DNA from: Streptomyces rimosus
GTDB lineage: Bacteria > Actinomycetota > Actinomycetes > Streptomycetales > Streptomycetaceae
DNA length: 64,000 nt
Assembly (NCBI RefSeq): GCF_008704655.1
Contig: NZ_CP023688.1
Coordinates: 2,356,001 to 2,420,000, forward strand
Reading direction: 5' to 3'
Shown here: positions 8,536 through 17,782 of the stretch, in pieces
Position numbering within the stretch: the first letter of the stretch is position 1
How the letters are laid out: each line of letters starts with the position of its first letter
Translations under genes and position numbers: made by a program
Notes under the pieces: model-generated
What the model saw: only the letters and a program-made list of their open reading frames with translations
Database searches by the model: none
What the model was told of the DNA's origin: nothing

Positions 8536-9879
8536 ATGGACGTATCCGCACCGAAGAGCCGTACCGCACCGGCGATCCCGCCGGCGCCGGGGCAGCAGCC
8601 GCAGTGGCCCGATGAGGCGGCCCGGGACGCGGTGGTCGCCGAACTGCGCGCCGCCGCGCCGCTGGTGTTCGCCGAGGAGTGCGACCGGCTGCGGGACCGG
8701 CTGGCGGCGGTGGCCCGCGGCGAGGCGTTCCTGCTCCAGGGCGGGGACTGCGCGGAGACCTTCCGGCAGACCTCCGCCGAATCGGTCGGCGCGACGCTGC
8801 GCACCCTGCTCCAGATGGCCGTGGTGCTCACGTACGCGGCGTCCGTGCCGGTGGTCAAGGTCGGCCGGATGGCCGGGCAGTACGCCAAGCCGCGCTCGGC
8901 GCCGGCCGAGACCCGTGACGGCGTCACCCTGCCCGTCTACCGGGGCGACGCGGTCAACGGGCCGGAGTTCGACGCGGCGGCCCGGCGGCCCGACCCGCGC
9001 CGGATGCGGCGGGTGTACGACGCCTCCACGACCACGCTCAACCTCGTACGGGCCCTGACCCAGGGCGGTTTCGCGGACCTGCACCAGGTGCACGCCTGGA
9101 ACCGGGGCTTCGTCACCGACTCCCCCGCCGGCCGGCGCTACGAGGAACTGGCCGACGAGATCGAGCGGTCGCTGCTGTTCATGCACGCGTGCGGGGTGGC
9201 CCCCGGCGAGGTGCACGCCGCCGAGTTCTTCGTCAGCCACGAGGGGCTGCTGCTGGACTACGAGAACGCGCTGGTGCGCACCGACGACCGGACCGGGACC
9301 CCGTACGCCTCCAGCGGGCACCTGATCTGGGTGGGCGAGCGCACCCGGCACCCGGACGGCGCGCACCTGGACTTCCTCCGCCGGATCCGCAACCCGGTCG
9401 CGGTGAAGATCGGCCCGGACGCGCACCCGGACGAACTGCTGCGCTACGTGGACCGGCTGGACCCGGACCGGGAGCCGGGCCGGCTGACGTTCGTGGTGCG
9501 GATGGGCGCGGAGCGGGTGCGCGACCGGCTGCCGCGGCTGGTGGAGAAGGCGGTGGCGGACGGCGCCCGGGTGGCGTGGGTGTGCGACCCGATGCACGGC
9601 AACACCTTCGTGACCCCGACCGGCCACAAGACCCGGCGCTTCGACGTGATCCTGGACGAGGTGCAGGGCTTCTTCGAGGTGCACCGGGCGCTGGGCACCC
9701 ACGCCGGCGGCCTGCACGTGGAGCTGACCGGCAGCGATGTGACCGAGTGCGTGGGCGGCGGCAGCACGGTGGACATGGCGGACCTGCCGCTGCGCTACGA
9801 GAGCGCCTGCGACCCCCGGCTCAACCACGGCCAGTCCATCGACCTGGCCTTCCGGGCCGCGGAGATGCTGCGCGGCTGA
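8536..9879 (+). CDS. Type II 3-deoxy-D-arabino-heptulosonate 7-phosphate (DAHP) synthase, 447 aa
   Basis: Condenses phosphoenolpyruvate with erythrose 4-phosphate, the first reaction of the shikimate pathway. It belongs to the plant-like class II family: LLQGGDCAETF near the N-terminus with the metal-binding Cys, KVGRMAGQYAKPRS, WVGERTR, NPVAVKIGP, CDPMHGNT with its metal ligands, and DPRLNHGQSIDLAF at the C-terminus are all visible. The length is normal for the family. Start ATG 8536 follows GGGGG at 5 bp; GTG 8533 immediately before it is an alternative. It is divergent from trpE-trpG across a 209-bp region with a recognisable promoter. A cluster-borne, possibly differently regulated, first shikimate enzyme together with trpE, G, D and C raises flux from central metabolism to anthranilate and indole compounds. 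Confidence 0.95.
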   Translation: MDVSAPKSRTAPAIPPAPGQQPQWPDEAARDAVVAELRAAAPLVFAEECDRLRDRLAAVARGEAFLLQGGDCAETFRQTSAESVGATLRTLLQMAVVLTYAASVPVVKVGRMAGQYAKPRSAPAETRDGVTLPVYRGDAVNGPEFDAAARRPDPRRMRRVYDASTTTLNLVRALTQGGFADLHQVHAWNRGFVTDSPAGRRYEELADEIERSLLFMHACGVAPGEVHAAEFFVSHEGLLLDYENALVRTDDRTGTPYASSGHLIWVGERTRHPDGAHLDFLRRIRNPVAVKIGPDAHPDELLRYVDRLDPDREPGRLTFVVRMGAERVRDRLPRLVEKAVADGARVAWVCDPMHGNTFVTPTGHKTRRFDVILDEVQGFFEVHRALGTHAGGLHVELTGSDVTECVGGGSTVDMADLPLRYESACDPRLNHGQSIDLAFRAAEMLRG

Positions 9880-9907
9880 CCGCGGCAGACCGCTTCGGGT
9901 GCGCGGA

Positions 9908-9923
9908 TACGGACCAATCCGTA
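9908..9923. promoter_or_regulatory. Inverted repeat upstream of the NRPS operon promoter
   Basis: TACGGACCAATCCGTA has perfect 6-bp arms around a CCAA spacer, and contains the GACCAAT core also found in the motif at 8408-8419. It ends 5 bp before the putative -35 element at 9929, so it could be an operator that places the NRPS operon under the same regulator. No binding evidence. Confidence 0.35.
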
Positions 9924-9928
9924 GATCG

Positions 9929-9958
9929 TTGACCCGGCCGGGCGTACTGATCAATACT
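9929..9958 (+). promoter_or_regulatory. Putative promoter of the KAS III-NRPS operon
   Basis: TTGACC (9929-9934) is followed after 18 bp by AATACT (9953-9958), a weak -10 match. The 198-bp gap is the only substantial non-coding space before the 28-kb run of coupled genes. The -35 context TTGACCCGGC is identical to that before the DAHP synthase gene. Confidence 0.4.
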
Positions 9959-10077
9959 CCTTCCGGGCGAAACCGCCCCGGAGCAATCGCTCACGAGGCG
10001 AGGTGTCACGGTGCGGACGAACGCCACGAGCGTGTGCTCCGCACCGTGCCGAGGGGGGTTCCGGGTGATGAAGGCAG

Positions 10078-11097
10078 GTGACCGTGTCACGCGTTCCTGA
10101 AGGCCCGGCTCCGCTGGCCGTACGGGCCGCGGGCTGGCAGTTCCCGGAGACCGTACGGGACACCGCCCGGTTACCGGAGTTATCGGACCTGACACCGGCC
10201 GAGCGCGGCGTCCTCGCGGGGCTGGGCATCGAGCACATCCGGGCGGACGACGAACCGGACGCGGCCGCTCTGGCCACCGGCGCCGCGAAGCGCGCGCTGG
10301 CGACAGCGGGGCTGACCGTGGCGGAAGTCCGGGCCCTGGTCGTCGTCGAGTCCCGCGCCCCGCAGACCTTGCTCAGCTCCGAGGCGACCCGCATACAGGA
10401 ACTGCTCGGCGCCCGGGACGCGGTGACCTTCTCGGTGGGCGGACTGGGCTGCGTCTCCATCGCCCCCGCCCTGCTCACCGCCCGTGGCCTGCTCGCCGCC
10501 GACCCGGACCTCGGCCACGTACTGGTCGCGCACGGCAGCACCCCCGCGACGCCGGGCCGCTACCGCCACCCGGTGACCGTCAACGGGGACGGCGGCGGCG
10601 CGCTGCTGCTCTCCCGGACCGGCCCGGTGCGGTTGCTGGACTCCGTCCAGGAGACCGACGGCCGCTACTGGAATCTCTTCGAGGTCGCCTTCCGCGACGT
10701 GCCCAGCGCGCAGTGGCGGGAGCGCTGCCAGGAGCCCGCCGTCTATTCCTTCCAGCTGGCGGTGCAGACCCGCAACCGGCTGACGACGCTGCTGGACAAG
10801 CTCCTCGCCCGGCACGGCATGACCCGTACGGACGTCGCCGGTTATCTCACGCAGAACCTCTCCGTCGGCAGCTTCGGATTCACCGAGGAATCCCTCGGCA
10901 TCACCGTGCTGCCGGCCTGCCGCGACAACCTCCGGGAGTACGGGCACCTGGGCCCGAACGACGTGTTCTTCAACCTGTACACGGCGCTGGAACGCAAGGA
11001 ACTGGGCGAGGGGGACCGCGCGGTGCTGATCAACGTGAGTCCGGTGGCCGCGTGGAGCGTGCTGCTGGTGGAAATAGGGGCGGAGCCGGTGCGGTGA
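10078..11097 (+). CDS. KAS III-like (thiolase fold) acyltransferase/condensing enzyme, 339 aa
   Basis: Resembles 3-oxoacyl-ACP synthase III, with the nucleophile in a GLGCVSIA setting (Cys125) and a candidate Asn in VFFNLYTA (Asn299). Where KAS III enzymes have the catalytic His of HQAN, this protein reads TQNL (Thr258-Leu261), so the usual Cys-His-Asn triad is incomplete. That argues against ordinary decarboxylative condensation and for acyl transfer or another noncanonical role. KAS III homologues such as CloN2 of clorobiocin synthesis have been linked to moving an acyl group between carrier proteins. Its stop overlaps the next gene, encoding an A-T protein, by GTGA, so that protein is the likely partner. 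The start is GTG 10078 (AAGG close upstream) or GTG 10084. It leads the NRPS operon. Confidence 0.8.
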   Translation: MTVSRVPEGPAPLAVRAAGWQFPETVRDTARLPELSDLTPAERGVLAGLGIEHIRADDEPDAAALATGAAKRALATAGLTVAEVRALVVVESRAPQTLLSSEATRIQELLGARDAVTFSVGGLGCVSIAPALLTARGLLAADPDLGHVLVAHGSTPATPGRYRHPVTVNGDGGGALLLSRTGPVRLLDSVQETDGRYWNLFEVAFRDVPSAQWRERCQEPAVYSFQLAVQTRNRLTTLLDKLLARHGMTRTDVAGYLTQNLSVGSFGFTEESLGITVLPACRDNLREYGHLGPNDVFFNLYTALERKELGEGDRAVLINVSPVAAWSVLLVEIGAEPVR

Positions 11098-12998
11098 AGC
11101 CGGGCACGGGGGAAAGGCGCGCCGCGGTGGACGTGCTGGAGCTGTTCGAGCAGCAGGTACGTACGGCGCCGGAGCGCACCGCACTGGCCATCGGCGGACA
11201 CACTTTCACGTACGGACAACTGCACTCGGCGTCCGACGAGTTGGCACGGCGCATAGCTGACGGCGGGGGCGTCGGGCCGGGCTCCGGCCAGGTCGTGGCG
11301 CTGCATCTGCGGCAGAGCGCCCGGACGGTCGTCGGCATGCTGGCGGCCCTGCGCCTGGGGCTGGCCTGGTACGTGGTCGAGCCGGGCCCGCACGCCACAG
11401 GACCGGCCGCCGAACGGCTCCGCGCGGCACTCGCCGACACCGACTGCGCGGCCGTCGTCTTCGACGGCACCGACCCCGCGACCGCCCCGGAAGCGGTGGC
11501 CGCGGCGGCACCCCGTACGCGCCGGATCGACCTGTCCGGACCGGACGGGACGGCGGTGTCCCGGGCGACGGCCGCCGGGAGCGCGCCCCGGGCGCGGGTG
11601 CCGGGCAGCGCACCGGCGTACGTCATCGGCACCGCCGGTTCGACCGGCGCCCCCAAGGCCGTCGTGGTCGGCCGCGACGCCCTCGCCCAGCTGATGGCCG
11701 TACGCCCCGAGGAACCGGGCGTGACCACCTTCTCGCCGTGCCGGCTGGCCTGGGACGGGTCGCTGCTGCTGCTCTTCCACGCGCTGTGCACCGGCGGTAC
11801 GGCCGTGCTGCCGGACGCGCGGGAACTGCCCGACGCGGCGCGGAGCGCGGCGCTCGTCACCACCTGGCAGGCCCGGCAGATCGCCGCGCCGCCGTCCTTC
11901 TACCGGCTGCTGCTGCCGCACCTGGCCGGGGCCGACCGCCACCTGCGCAGGGTGATCCTCGGCGGCGAACCGGTCCCCGCCACGCTGGTCGACGCGCACC
12001 GCAGGACACTGCCCGGCACCCGGCTGCGGAACGAGTACGGCCCGACGGAGGCCACCGTCGGCGTCATCGCGTACGACGTACCGGACACCCCGGAGTCCCC
12101 CGACGCGGACTCCGGCCTGCCGATCGGCCGCCCCATCGGACCGGCCACCCGGGCCTACGTCCTCGGGCGCGACCTCCGGCCCGTGCCCGAGGGGACGCTG
12201 GGCGAGCTGTACCTCGGCGGCCCGCAGGTCGCCCTGGGCTACGCGGGCCGCCCGGCCGAGACCGCGGGCCGCTTCGTGGCGGACCCGTACGCCGGTGCCC
12301 CCGGCGCCCGGATGTACCGCACCGGCGACCTGGCGCGGACCGCCGCGTCGGGCGTGATCAGCTTCGCGGGGCGGGAGGACGGCCAGGTGAAGGTGCGCGG
12401 GGCGCGGATCGAACGGCACGCCGTGGAGGCCGTGGTGGAGAGCCACCCCGGGGTGGGGAGGGCCTGCGTCCTGGCCGTGCCCGACGAGCGCATGGACATG
12501 ACCCTCGTGGCGTTCTGGACCGCCGGGCCCGGGGCGGAGGGGCCGGCGGTCCGCGAACTGCTGGCGCACTGCGCGTCGCGGCTGGCCGCGCACGCCGTTC
12601 CCGAGCGCTTCGTGAAGGTCGCGGACGTTCCGCTGACGCCCCAGGGCAAGACCGACGAGGACGCCCTGCGCGCGCTGCTCACGGAGGCGGAGCCCTGCGG
12701 ATCGGACGGCGGCGCCGCGAACGGGTTCGGCACCGAGCTGGAACGGCAGGTCGCCGCGCTGTGGGCCGACGTACTGCGGCACGACGGCTTCGGGCCCGAC
12801 GACGGCTTCTTCGCGGCGGGCGGCAACTCGCGCCGGGTCGTGGAGCTGCACATGGGCCTGGAGCGGCGGTGGCCGGGCGCGGTCCGGGTGGGGCAGCTCT
12901 TCGACCTGGTCACCGTACGGGACCAGGCGGAGGCCGTCGGCCGGGCGCTCGCCGGGAGCGACGGACCGGCCGGCGCGCCGGCGGCGTTCGAAGTGTGA
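11094..12998 (+). CDS. Discrete NRPS adenylation-thiolation didomain protein, 634 aa
   Basis: Activates one amino acid as its AMP ester and loads it onto its own carrier domain. The A domain (about 15-530) has slightly atypical core motifs: AYVIGTAGSTGAPKAV for A3, [10 protein letters not shown] for A5, MYRTGDLAR for A7, EDGQVKVRG for A8, and PLTPQGKTD for A10 with the catalytic Lys. The T domain (about 545-615) has FFAAGGNSRRV with the phosphopantetheine Ser. My reading of the specificity residues is D-G-L-A-I-G-E-V-G-K; Asp235 implies an alpha-amino acid, but I do not recognise the substrate. No condensation domain is present, so it either starts the line or loads a partner in trans. The GTG start overlaps the KAS III gene by 4 bp. 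It could feed the KS protein next door or the A-less module of the last NRPS. Confidence 0.9.
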   Translation: MKPGTGERRAAVDVLELFEQQVRTAPERTALAIGGHTFTYGQLHSASDELARRIADGGGVGPGSGQVVALHLRQSARTVVGMLAALRLGLAWYVVEPGPHATGPAAERLRAALADTDCAAVVFDGTDPATAPEAVAAAAPRTRRIDLSGPDGTAVSRATAAGSAPRARVPGSAPAYVIGTAGSTGAPKAVVVGRDALAQLMAVRPEEPGVTTFSPCRLAWDGSLLLLFHALCTGGTAVLPDARELPDAARSAALVTTWQARQIAAPPSFYRLLLPHLAGADRHLRRVILGGEPVPATLVDAHRRTLPGTRLRNEYGPTEATVGVIAYDVPDTPESPDADSGLPIGRPIGPATRAYVLGRDLRPVPEGTLGELYLGGPQVALGYAGRPAETAGRFVADPYAGAPGARMYRTGDLARTAASGVISFAGREDGQVKVRGARIERHAVEAVVESHPGVGRACVLAVPDERMDMTLVAFWTAGPGAEGPAVRELLAHCASRLAAHAVPERFVKVADVPLTPQGKTDEDALRALLTEAEPCGSDGGAANGFGTELERQVAALWADVLRHDGFGPDDGFFAAGGNSRRVVELHMGLERRWPGAVRVGQLFDLVTVRDQAEAVGRALAGSDGPAGAPAAFEV

Positions 12999-13111
12999 GC
13001 GCCCCGTCCCCGCGCGGGTGACCGCCCCGGACGGCACGTGTCTTCGCGCAGCCCGTACGAAGCACCTCGGCACAGCCAGGAATTCACATCGGCACTACAG
13101 GGGGAAAGCAC

Positions 13112-16100
13112 ATGACGAGCCGTCCTGCGCGGGCCGACGACATCGCCGTGGTCGGCATCGGCCTGCGCCTGCCCGACGCGGACGACCTGGCGCGGTTCCG
13201 CGCCAACCTCCGCGCGGGGCGGGACTCCGTGGGCCCGCTCCCTCCGGCCCGCGCGGCGGCGACCGGGCTGGACCCCGCCGCCGACTACCTGCCCATGGGG
13301 CACCTCGCCGACATCACCGGCTTCGACCACGCCTTCTTCGGCTTCTCGCGCCGTGAGGCGTCCCTCATGGACCCGCAGCAGCGGCTCGCCCTGGTGCTCG
13401 CGCAGGAGGCGGTGGAGGACGCCGGATACGCGACGGCGGGCCTGCGGGACCACGCGGTGGCCGTCGTCCTGAGCTCCGCCGTCTCCAGTTACGGCGCGCC
13501 CGCCGCCGAGCCGGGGGCGCTCAGCTCGCTGGGCAACGTCTCCTTCGGCCTGCCCGCGCGCATCGCCCACGTCCTGGGGCTGGCCGGACCGTGCTACGCG
13601 ATCGACACCGGCTGCAACAGTTCGCTGATCGCCGTCCACCACGCGAGCCGCGAACTGGCGGCCGGTGACGCCGAGTACGCCCTCGCGGGCGGCGTCAGCG
13701 TCCGCTGCGGCGCGCTGCCCGCGCGAGAGGCCGCGGGGCTGGACGAGCTGGTGTCCCCCTCCGGGCGCTGCCGGGCCTTCGACGCCGACGCGGACGGCAC
13801 GGTGTCCGGCGAGGGCGGGGCGGTGCTGCTGCTGACCACGCTGGGGCGGGCCCGCGCGGACGGCGCACCCGTACACGCGGTGCTGCGGGGCAGTGCCGTA
13901 CTGCACAACGGGCGGGCCGCCGCCACCCTCAGCACACCGAGCGCCGCGGCGCAGGCGCGGGTGATCGCGCGGGCCTGGCGCTCGGCCGGTGCCGATCCGG
14001 CCGACGCCGGATACCTGGAGGCGCACGGTTCGGGCACCCGGCTCGGCGACGCGGTCGAACTGGAGGGGCTGACCACCGCGTTCGCCTCCCGCCGCGCGGA
14101 CGGGGGCGACGACGCCGCCACCCGGCCCCCGCGCCTCCCGATCGGCTCGGTGAAGACGAACATCGGTCATCTCGACCACGCCGCCGGTATCGCGGGCCTG
14201 GTGAAGGCGGTGCTCAGCGTCCGATACGGCGAGCTGTACCCGTCGCTGCACTTCACCCGGGCCACCGGCGGCGTCGATCTCCAAGCCGCCGGTCTGGAGG
14301 TGGTCACCGGGGCGCGCCCGTGGCCGGACCGGAGTCGGGACGGGCAGGACGGGCACAGGCTCGCCGGGGTCAGCTCGTTCAGCCTCGTCGGCGTCAACGC
14401 GCACTGTGTGGTGCAGCAGCCGCCGGAGTGGGGCGAGCGGGACACGGACGGGCCGGAGCCGGTGGCGGCCGAAGGCGATCGGGTGGCAGTCGGGGACGAG
14501 CCGATGGCAGGCGGCCGTGGGGCGGCGACGCTGGTCGCGGTGTCGGCCCGGAGCCGGGACGCGCTGGCCACGCTGTGCGACCGCATGGTGGGGGCTCTAC
14601 GCGACGGCCGCCCGCGCCTGGCCGACGTGGCCCTCACCCTCAACAGCGGACGCGACCACTACGAGCACCGCATCGCCGTACCGGCCCGGGACACCGAGGA
14701 GCTGGCCCGGCGGCTCGCCGAACGGGCGGAGCGTCAGGCCGCGATGCCGTACGCCGCTGACCGGGCCGCAGGCGTCGCCGGGCCCGCGGCACCCAAGGTC
14801 GTCCTGCTGCTGTCGCCCGGGGCCCGGCCCACGGGAGTGGAGCCCGAGCCGCTGCCCGCCGCGCTGGAACCGCTGGCGGCGCGCCATGGCTACCTCGCCG
14901 GTCAGTTGGCAGCGCACCGTGCGCTGACCCGCTGCGGGGTGCGGTTCGACGCCGTACTCAGCGGCGGCGCGTCGCACTACCTGGCGCGACAGTTGCGCGG
15001 CGAGCTGACCGGGCCGGAGCAGTTGCCGCCGGACGCCGATACCGCCGTACAGCCGGTGGATGCCGGGAAGCTGCGCGCGGTGGCGGACCGACTGTCGGCG
15101 GACGGCGCGGTGGTCTTCGTGGAGCCCGCGCCCGACGGCGAACTCGGCGCCCTGCTCACGCCGCACCTGTCCGGGCGGGAAGGCGCCGAGGTGCTGGTGG
15201 CCGACGCGGACGGCGGCCTGCCGGGGGTGCTCGGCAGGCTCTACGAGCGCGGGCTGGATCTCGAATGGTCCGCGGTGAACGCGCTCTCCGCGCGCGCGGA
15301 CGGGGCAGCGGACCGGCCCGCGCGCCGGTTGCGGCTGCCGGGGCATCCGATGATCCCGGCCCAGTGCTGGACGAGTCCGCCGCCGGTCGCGGAAGCGGCG
15401 CCCGTGGTGCCGACCCGCCGTGCCCCGGAGCGCGCCGAGCCCGCCGCGCAGCCCGGTGACGCGGCCGACTGGCTCCGTACCGTCTTCACCGAACTGCTCG
15501 GCACCGAGGGCGAGATCACCGCCGACACCGACTACTTCGCGCTCGGCGGGAACTCGATCATCGCCCTTCAGCTCATCGAACGGGTCGAGGCGCGCTACGG
15601 CTTCCGGCCGAAGCTGCTGGACGTGTACGAGCACCCCACGGTCGCCGCGTTCGCCGGCCTGCTCACCGGCGCGACCGCCGGAACGGCGGGGCCCACCGCC
15701 GCGCCGCTGCCCCCGGTGGTGCCCCGGTCCGATCCGGTGATGTCCTTCGGCCAGGAGCGGATGTGGTTCCACCACCAGCTCGACAAGGACACCACGCTCT
15801 ACAACCTGCCGATGGTCAGCCACGTCCGCGGCCCGGTCGACGTGGCCGCGGTGCGCGGCATGTGGGAGGGCCTGGCCGCCCGCCACGAAGTGCTGCGCTC
15901 CAACTTCGTGGAGGTGGACGGGGCGCCCGAGCTCCGGATACGCCCGGAGCTCGGCGACTTCTTCCGGTACGCCGATGTGCGGACCGCTCCCGACCCGGCC
16001 GCCGCGGCCCGCGAGCTGGTGCGCGAGGCGGCGGAGCACCGCTTCGACCTGGCCGCCGACCCGCTGGTACGGGTGCTGGTCGTACGGCTGGCCCCGGAGG

Positions 16101-17782
16101 AGCACGTCATCCAGGTGACCATGCACCACGCCGTCAACGACGGCGGTTCCCCGGCGGTCTTCGCGCGTGAACTGCCGGAGCTGTACGCGGCGCACCGCGA
16201 GGGCCGCCCGCCGCGCCTCGCGCCGCTGCCCGTCCAGTACCGCGACTACGCGCGCTGGCAGCGCGACCTGCTGCGGTCCGCCGCGCTCGACGACGAACTG
16301 GATTATTGGAAGCGGCAGTTGGACAACGCCCCCGTGCTGGAGCTGCCGACCGACCACCCGCGCCCGGCGCGCAAGGACTTCGCGGGCGCGCTCCACACGT
16401 TCTCCGTGCCCGCCGCGGACATGCGGGCGCTGCGGGACCTGGCGGCCCGCGAGTCGGTCACCCTGTTCGTGGTGCTGCTGGCCGCCCTGTACCTGCTGCT
16501 GGCCCGCCGCAGCGGACAGCGCGACCTGATCGTCGGCACCCCGACCACCGGCCGCAACCGCGGCGAGCTACGGGATCTGATCGGCTTCTTCAACAGTACG
16601 GTCGCCCTGCGCGCCGATCTGTCCGGCGACCCGGAGCTGCGGGAGGTGCTGCACGGCGTACGGGCCGTCGTCGCGGAGGCCATGGAACACCAGGAGATCC
16701 CGTTCGACCGGGTGGTGCACGCGCTGGGCGGGGAGCGCGACCTCGGCCGCGCCCCGCTGTTCGACGTGTTCTACGTGCACCAGGACCTCCCGCCGATCCA
16801 GCAGATGGACGGCGCCTCGGTCGGGTACTTCGACGTGGACAGCTCGCCCGTCAACCGCTTCGGCGGGATGCCGGAGGGCACCGCGAAGTTCGACCTGACG
16901 CTGGTCACCTCGGACCGCGCGGGCGACGCGGCGATGGACGCCTGCCTGGAGTTCAGCACCCAGCTGTTCACGGCAGGGACGGCGGCCGGGCTGGTCGAGG
17001 AGTACATGGCGCTGCTGCGCCGGCTGGCGGCGCCGGGGTCGGGCGGGTGCCGGTTGTCCGCGCTGCTGGCCCCGGCCCCGGAGGCCGTACCGGCACCCGC
17101 CGACGAGCTGCTGGTGCCCACGGACCGGCCCCGTCGCCCCGACGGCCCACTGCCCGTGCCGAGCGCCACGGTCGAGGCACCGCTCGGCGCGGAACTGGCC
17201 GGCGAACTGGCCGCCTTCGCGTCCCGCCGCGGGCCCGACGGCGCGCCACCGCACCACGACCCCCTGCACCTCGCGCTGATCACCGGCTGGACCGTGCTGC
17301 TGGCCTGGGTGTGCGGGCAGGACGAAGTGTCGCTGGGGACGCCCGCCGGTCCGCTGACGGTCGATCTGGGTGACGAGCCGGGGTTCGGCTCACTGCTCGC
17401 CGAGGTGGGAGAGGCGCTGTCGGCCCTGACCGGTGACGAACGAACGCCGGGCCTACGGGTGCGCTGCGACGGCCCCCAGCCGCCCGGCGACACCCCCCGC
17501 ACCGAGGTCGACGCGGCCGAACTGGCCCTCTCCTGGCGCACCGACGACAGCGGCACCGACAACAGCGCCACCGGCCCGGTCCTGGCGCTGGCCTACGCGC
17601 CCGAGCTGTTCGATCCCGCCACCGCCGCCGGGCTGGCCGCCGGCCTCCGGCGGCTGCTCGCCGGCCTGCTGGCCGCGCCGGACCTGCCGGTCCACGACGT
17701 GGCACCCGACTGTCTGGACGAGGACCCGGCCACCGGCGCCCCACCATCCGACGCCCCGGCCACCGGAACGAGGACCCCATGA
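13112..17782 (+). CDS. Hybrid PKS-NRPS: KS-AT(inactive)-T-C-partial C, 1556 aa
   Basis: Residues 9-440 are a ketosynthase with an intact triad: Cys168 in DTGCNSS, His305 in EAHGSGT and His353 in KTNIGHLDH. Residues 460-770 are an acyltransferase remnant. At the position of the nucleophile Ser in GHSxGE the sequence reads SGGASH, so the Ser has become Gly619, and the Q-rich entry motif is lost. A carrier domain follows (Ser815 in LGGNS). A full condensation domain follows (about 870-1300, HHAVNDG at 1005-1011), then a second piece (about 1340-1530) matching only the C-terminal half of a condensation domain. No ketoreductase or active AT is present, so malonyl loading would need a trans enzyme. 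ATG 13112 follows GGGGGAAAG. It is coupled to the next gene by ATGA. It probably makes a chain-starting or beta-keto unit; the chemistry is unresolved. Confidence 0.87.
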   Translation: MTSRPARADDIAVVGIGLRLPDADDLARFRANLRAGRDSVGPLPPARAAATGLDPAADYLPMGHLADITGFDHAFFGFSRREASLMDPQQRLALVLAQEAVEDAGYATAGLRDHAVAVVLSSAVSSYGAPAAEPGALSSLGNVSFGLPARIAHVLGLAGPCYAIDTGCNSSLIAVHHASRELAAGDAEYALAGGVSVRCGALPAREAAGLDELVSPSGRCRAFDADADGTVSGEGGAVLLLTTLGRARADGAPVHAVLRGSAVLHNGRAAATLSTPSAAAQARVIARAWRSAGADPADAGYLEAHGSGTRLGDAVELEGLTTAFASRRADGGDDAATRPPRLPIGSVKTNIGHLDHAAGIAGLVKAVLSVRYGELYPSLHFTRATGGVDLQAAGLEVVTGARPWPDRSRDGQDGHRLAGVSSFSLVGVNAHCVVQQPPEWGERDTDGPEPVAAEGDRVAVGDEPMAGGRGAATLVAVSARSRDALATLCDRMVGALRDGRPRLADVALTLNSGRDHYEHRIAVPARDTEELARRLAERAERQAAMPYAADRAAGVAGPAAPKVVLLLSPGARPTGVEPEPLPAALEPLAARHGYLAGQLAAHRALTRCGVRFDAVLSGGASHYLARQLRGELTGPEQLPPDADTAVQPVDAGKLRAVADRLSADGAVVFVEPAPDGELGALLTPHLSGREGAEVLVADADGGLPGVLGRLYERGLDLEWSAVNALSARADGAADRPARRLRLPGHPMIPAQCWTSPPPVAEAAPVVPTRRAPERAEPAAQPGDAADWLRTVFTELLGTEGEITADTDYFALGGNSIIALQLIERVEARYGFRPKLLDVYEHPTVAAFAGLLTGATAGTAGPTAAPLPPVVPRSDPVMSFGQERMWFHHQLDKDTTLYNLPMVSHVRGPVDVAAVRGMWEGLAARHEVLRSNFVEVDGAPELRIRPELGDFFRYADVRTAPDPAAAARELVREAAEHRFDLAADPLVRVLVVRLAPEEHVIQVTMHHAVNDGGSPAVFARELPELYAAHREGRPPRLAPLPVQYRDYARWQRDLLRSAALDDELDYWKRQLDNAPVLELPTDHPRPARKDFAGALHTFSVPAADMRALRDLAARESVTLFVVLLAALYLLLARRSGQRDLIVGTPTTGRNRGELRDLIGFFNSTVALRADLSGDPELREVLHGVRAVVAEAMEHQEIPFDRVVHALGGERDLGRAPLFDVFYVHQDLPPIQQMDGASVGYFDVDSSPVNRFGGMPEGTAKFDLTLVTSDRAGDAAMDACLEFSTQLFTAGTAAGLVEEYMALLRRLAAPGSGGCRLSALLAPAPEAVPAPADELLVPTDRPRRPDGPLPVPSATVEAPLGAELAGELAAFASRRGPDGAPPHHDPLHLALITGWTVLLAWVCGQDEVSLGTPAGPLTVDLGDEPGFGSLLAEVGEALSALTGDERTPGLRVRCDGPQPPGDTPRTEVDAAELALSWRTDDSGTDNSATGPVLALAYAPELFDPATAAGLAAGLRRLLAGLLAAPDLPVHDVAPDCLDEDPATGAPPSDAPATGTRTP

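Noticed and set aside
14570..15400. Functional AT domain in the KS protein
   Set aside because: The nucleophile Ser of GHSxG is replaced by Gly619 and the entry motif is lost; only the fold remnant remains.
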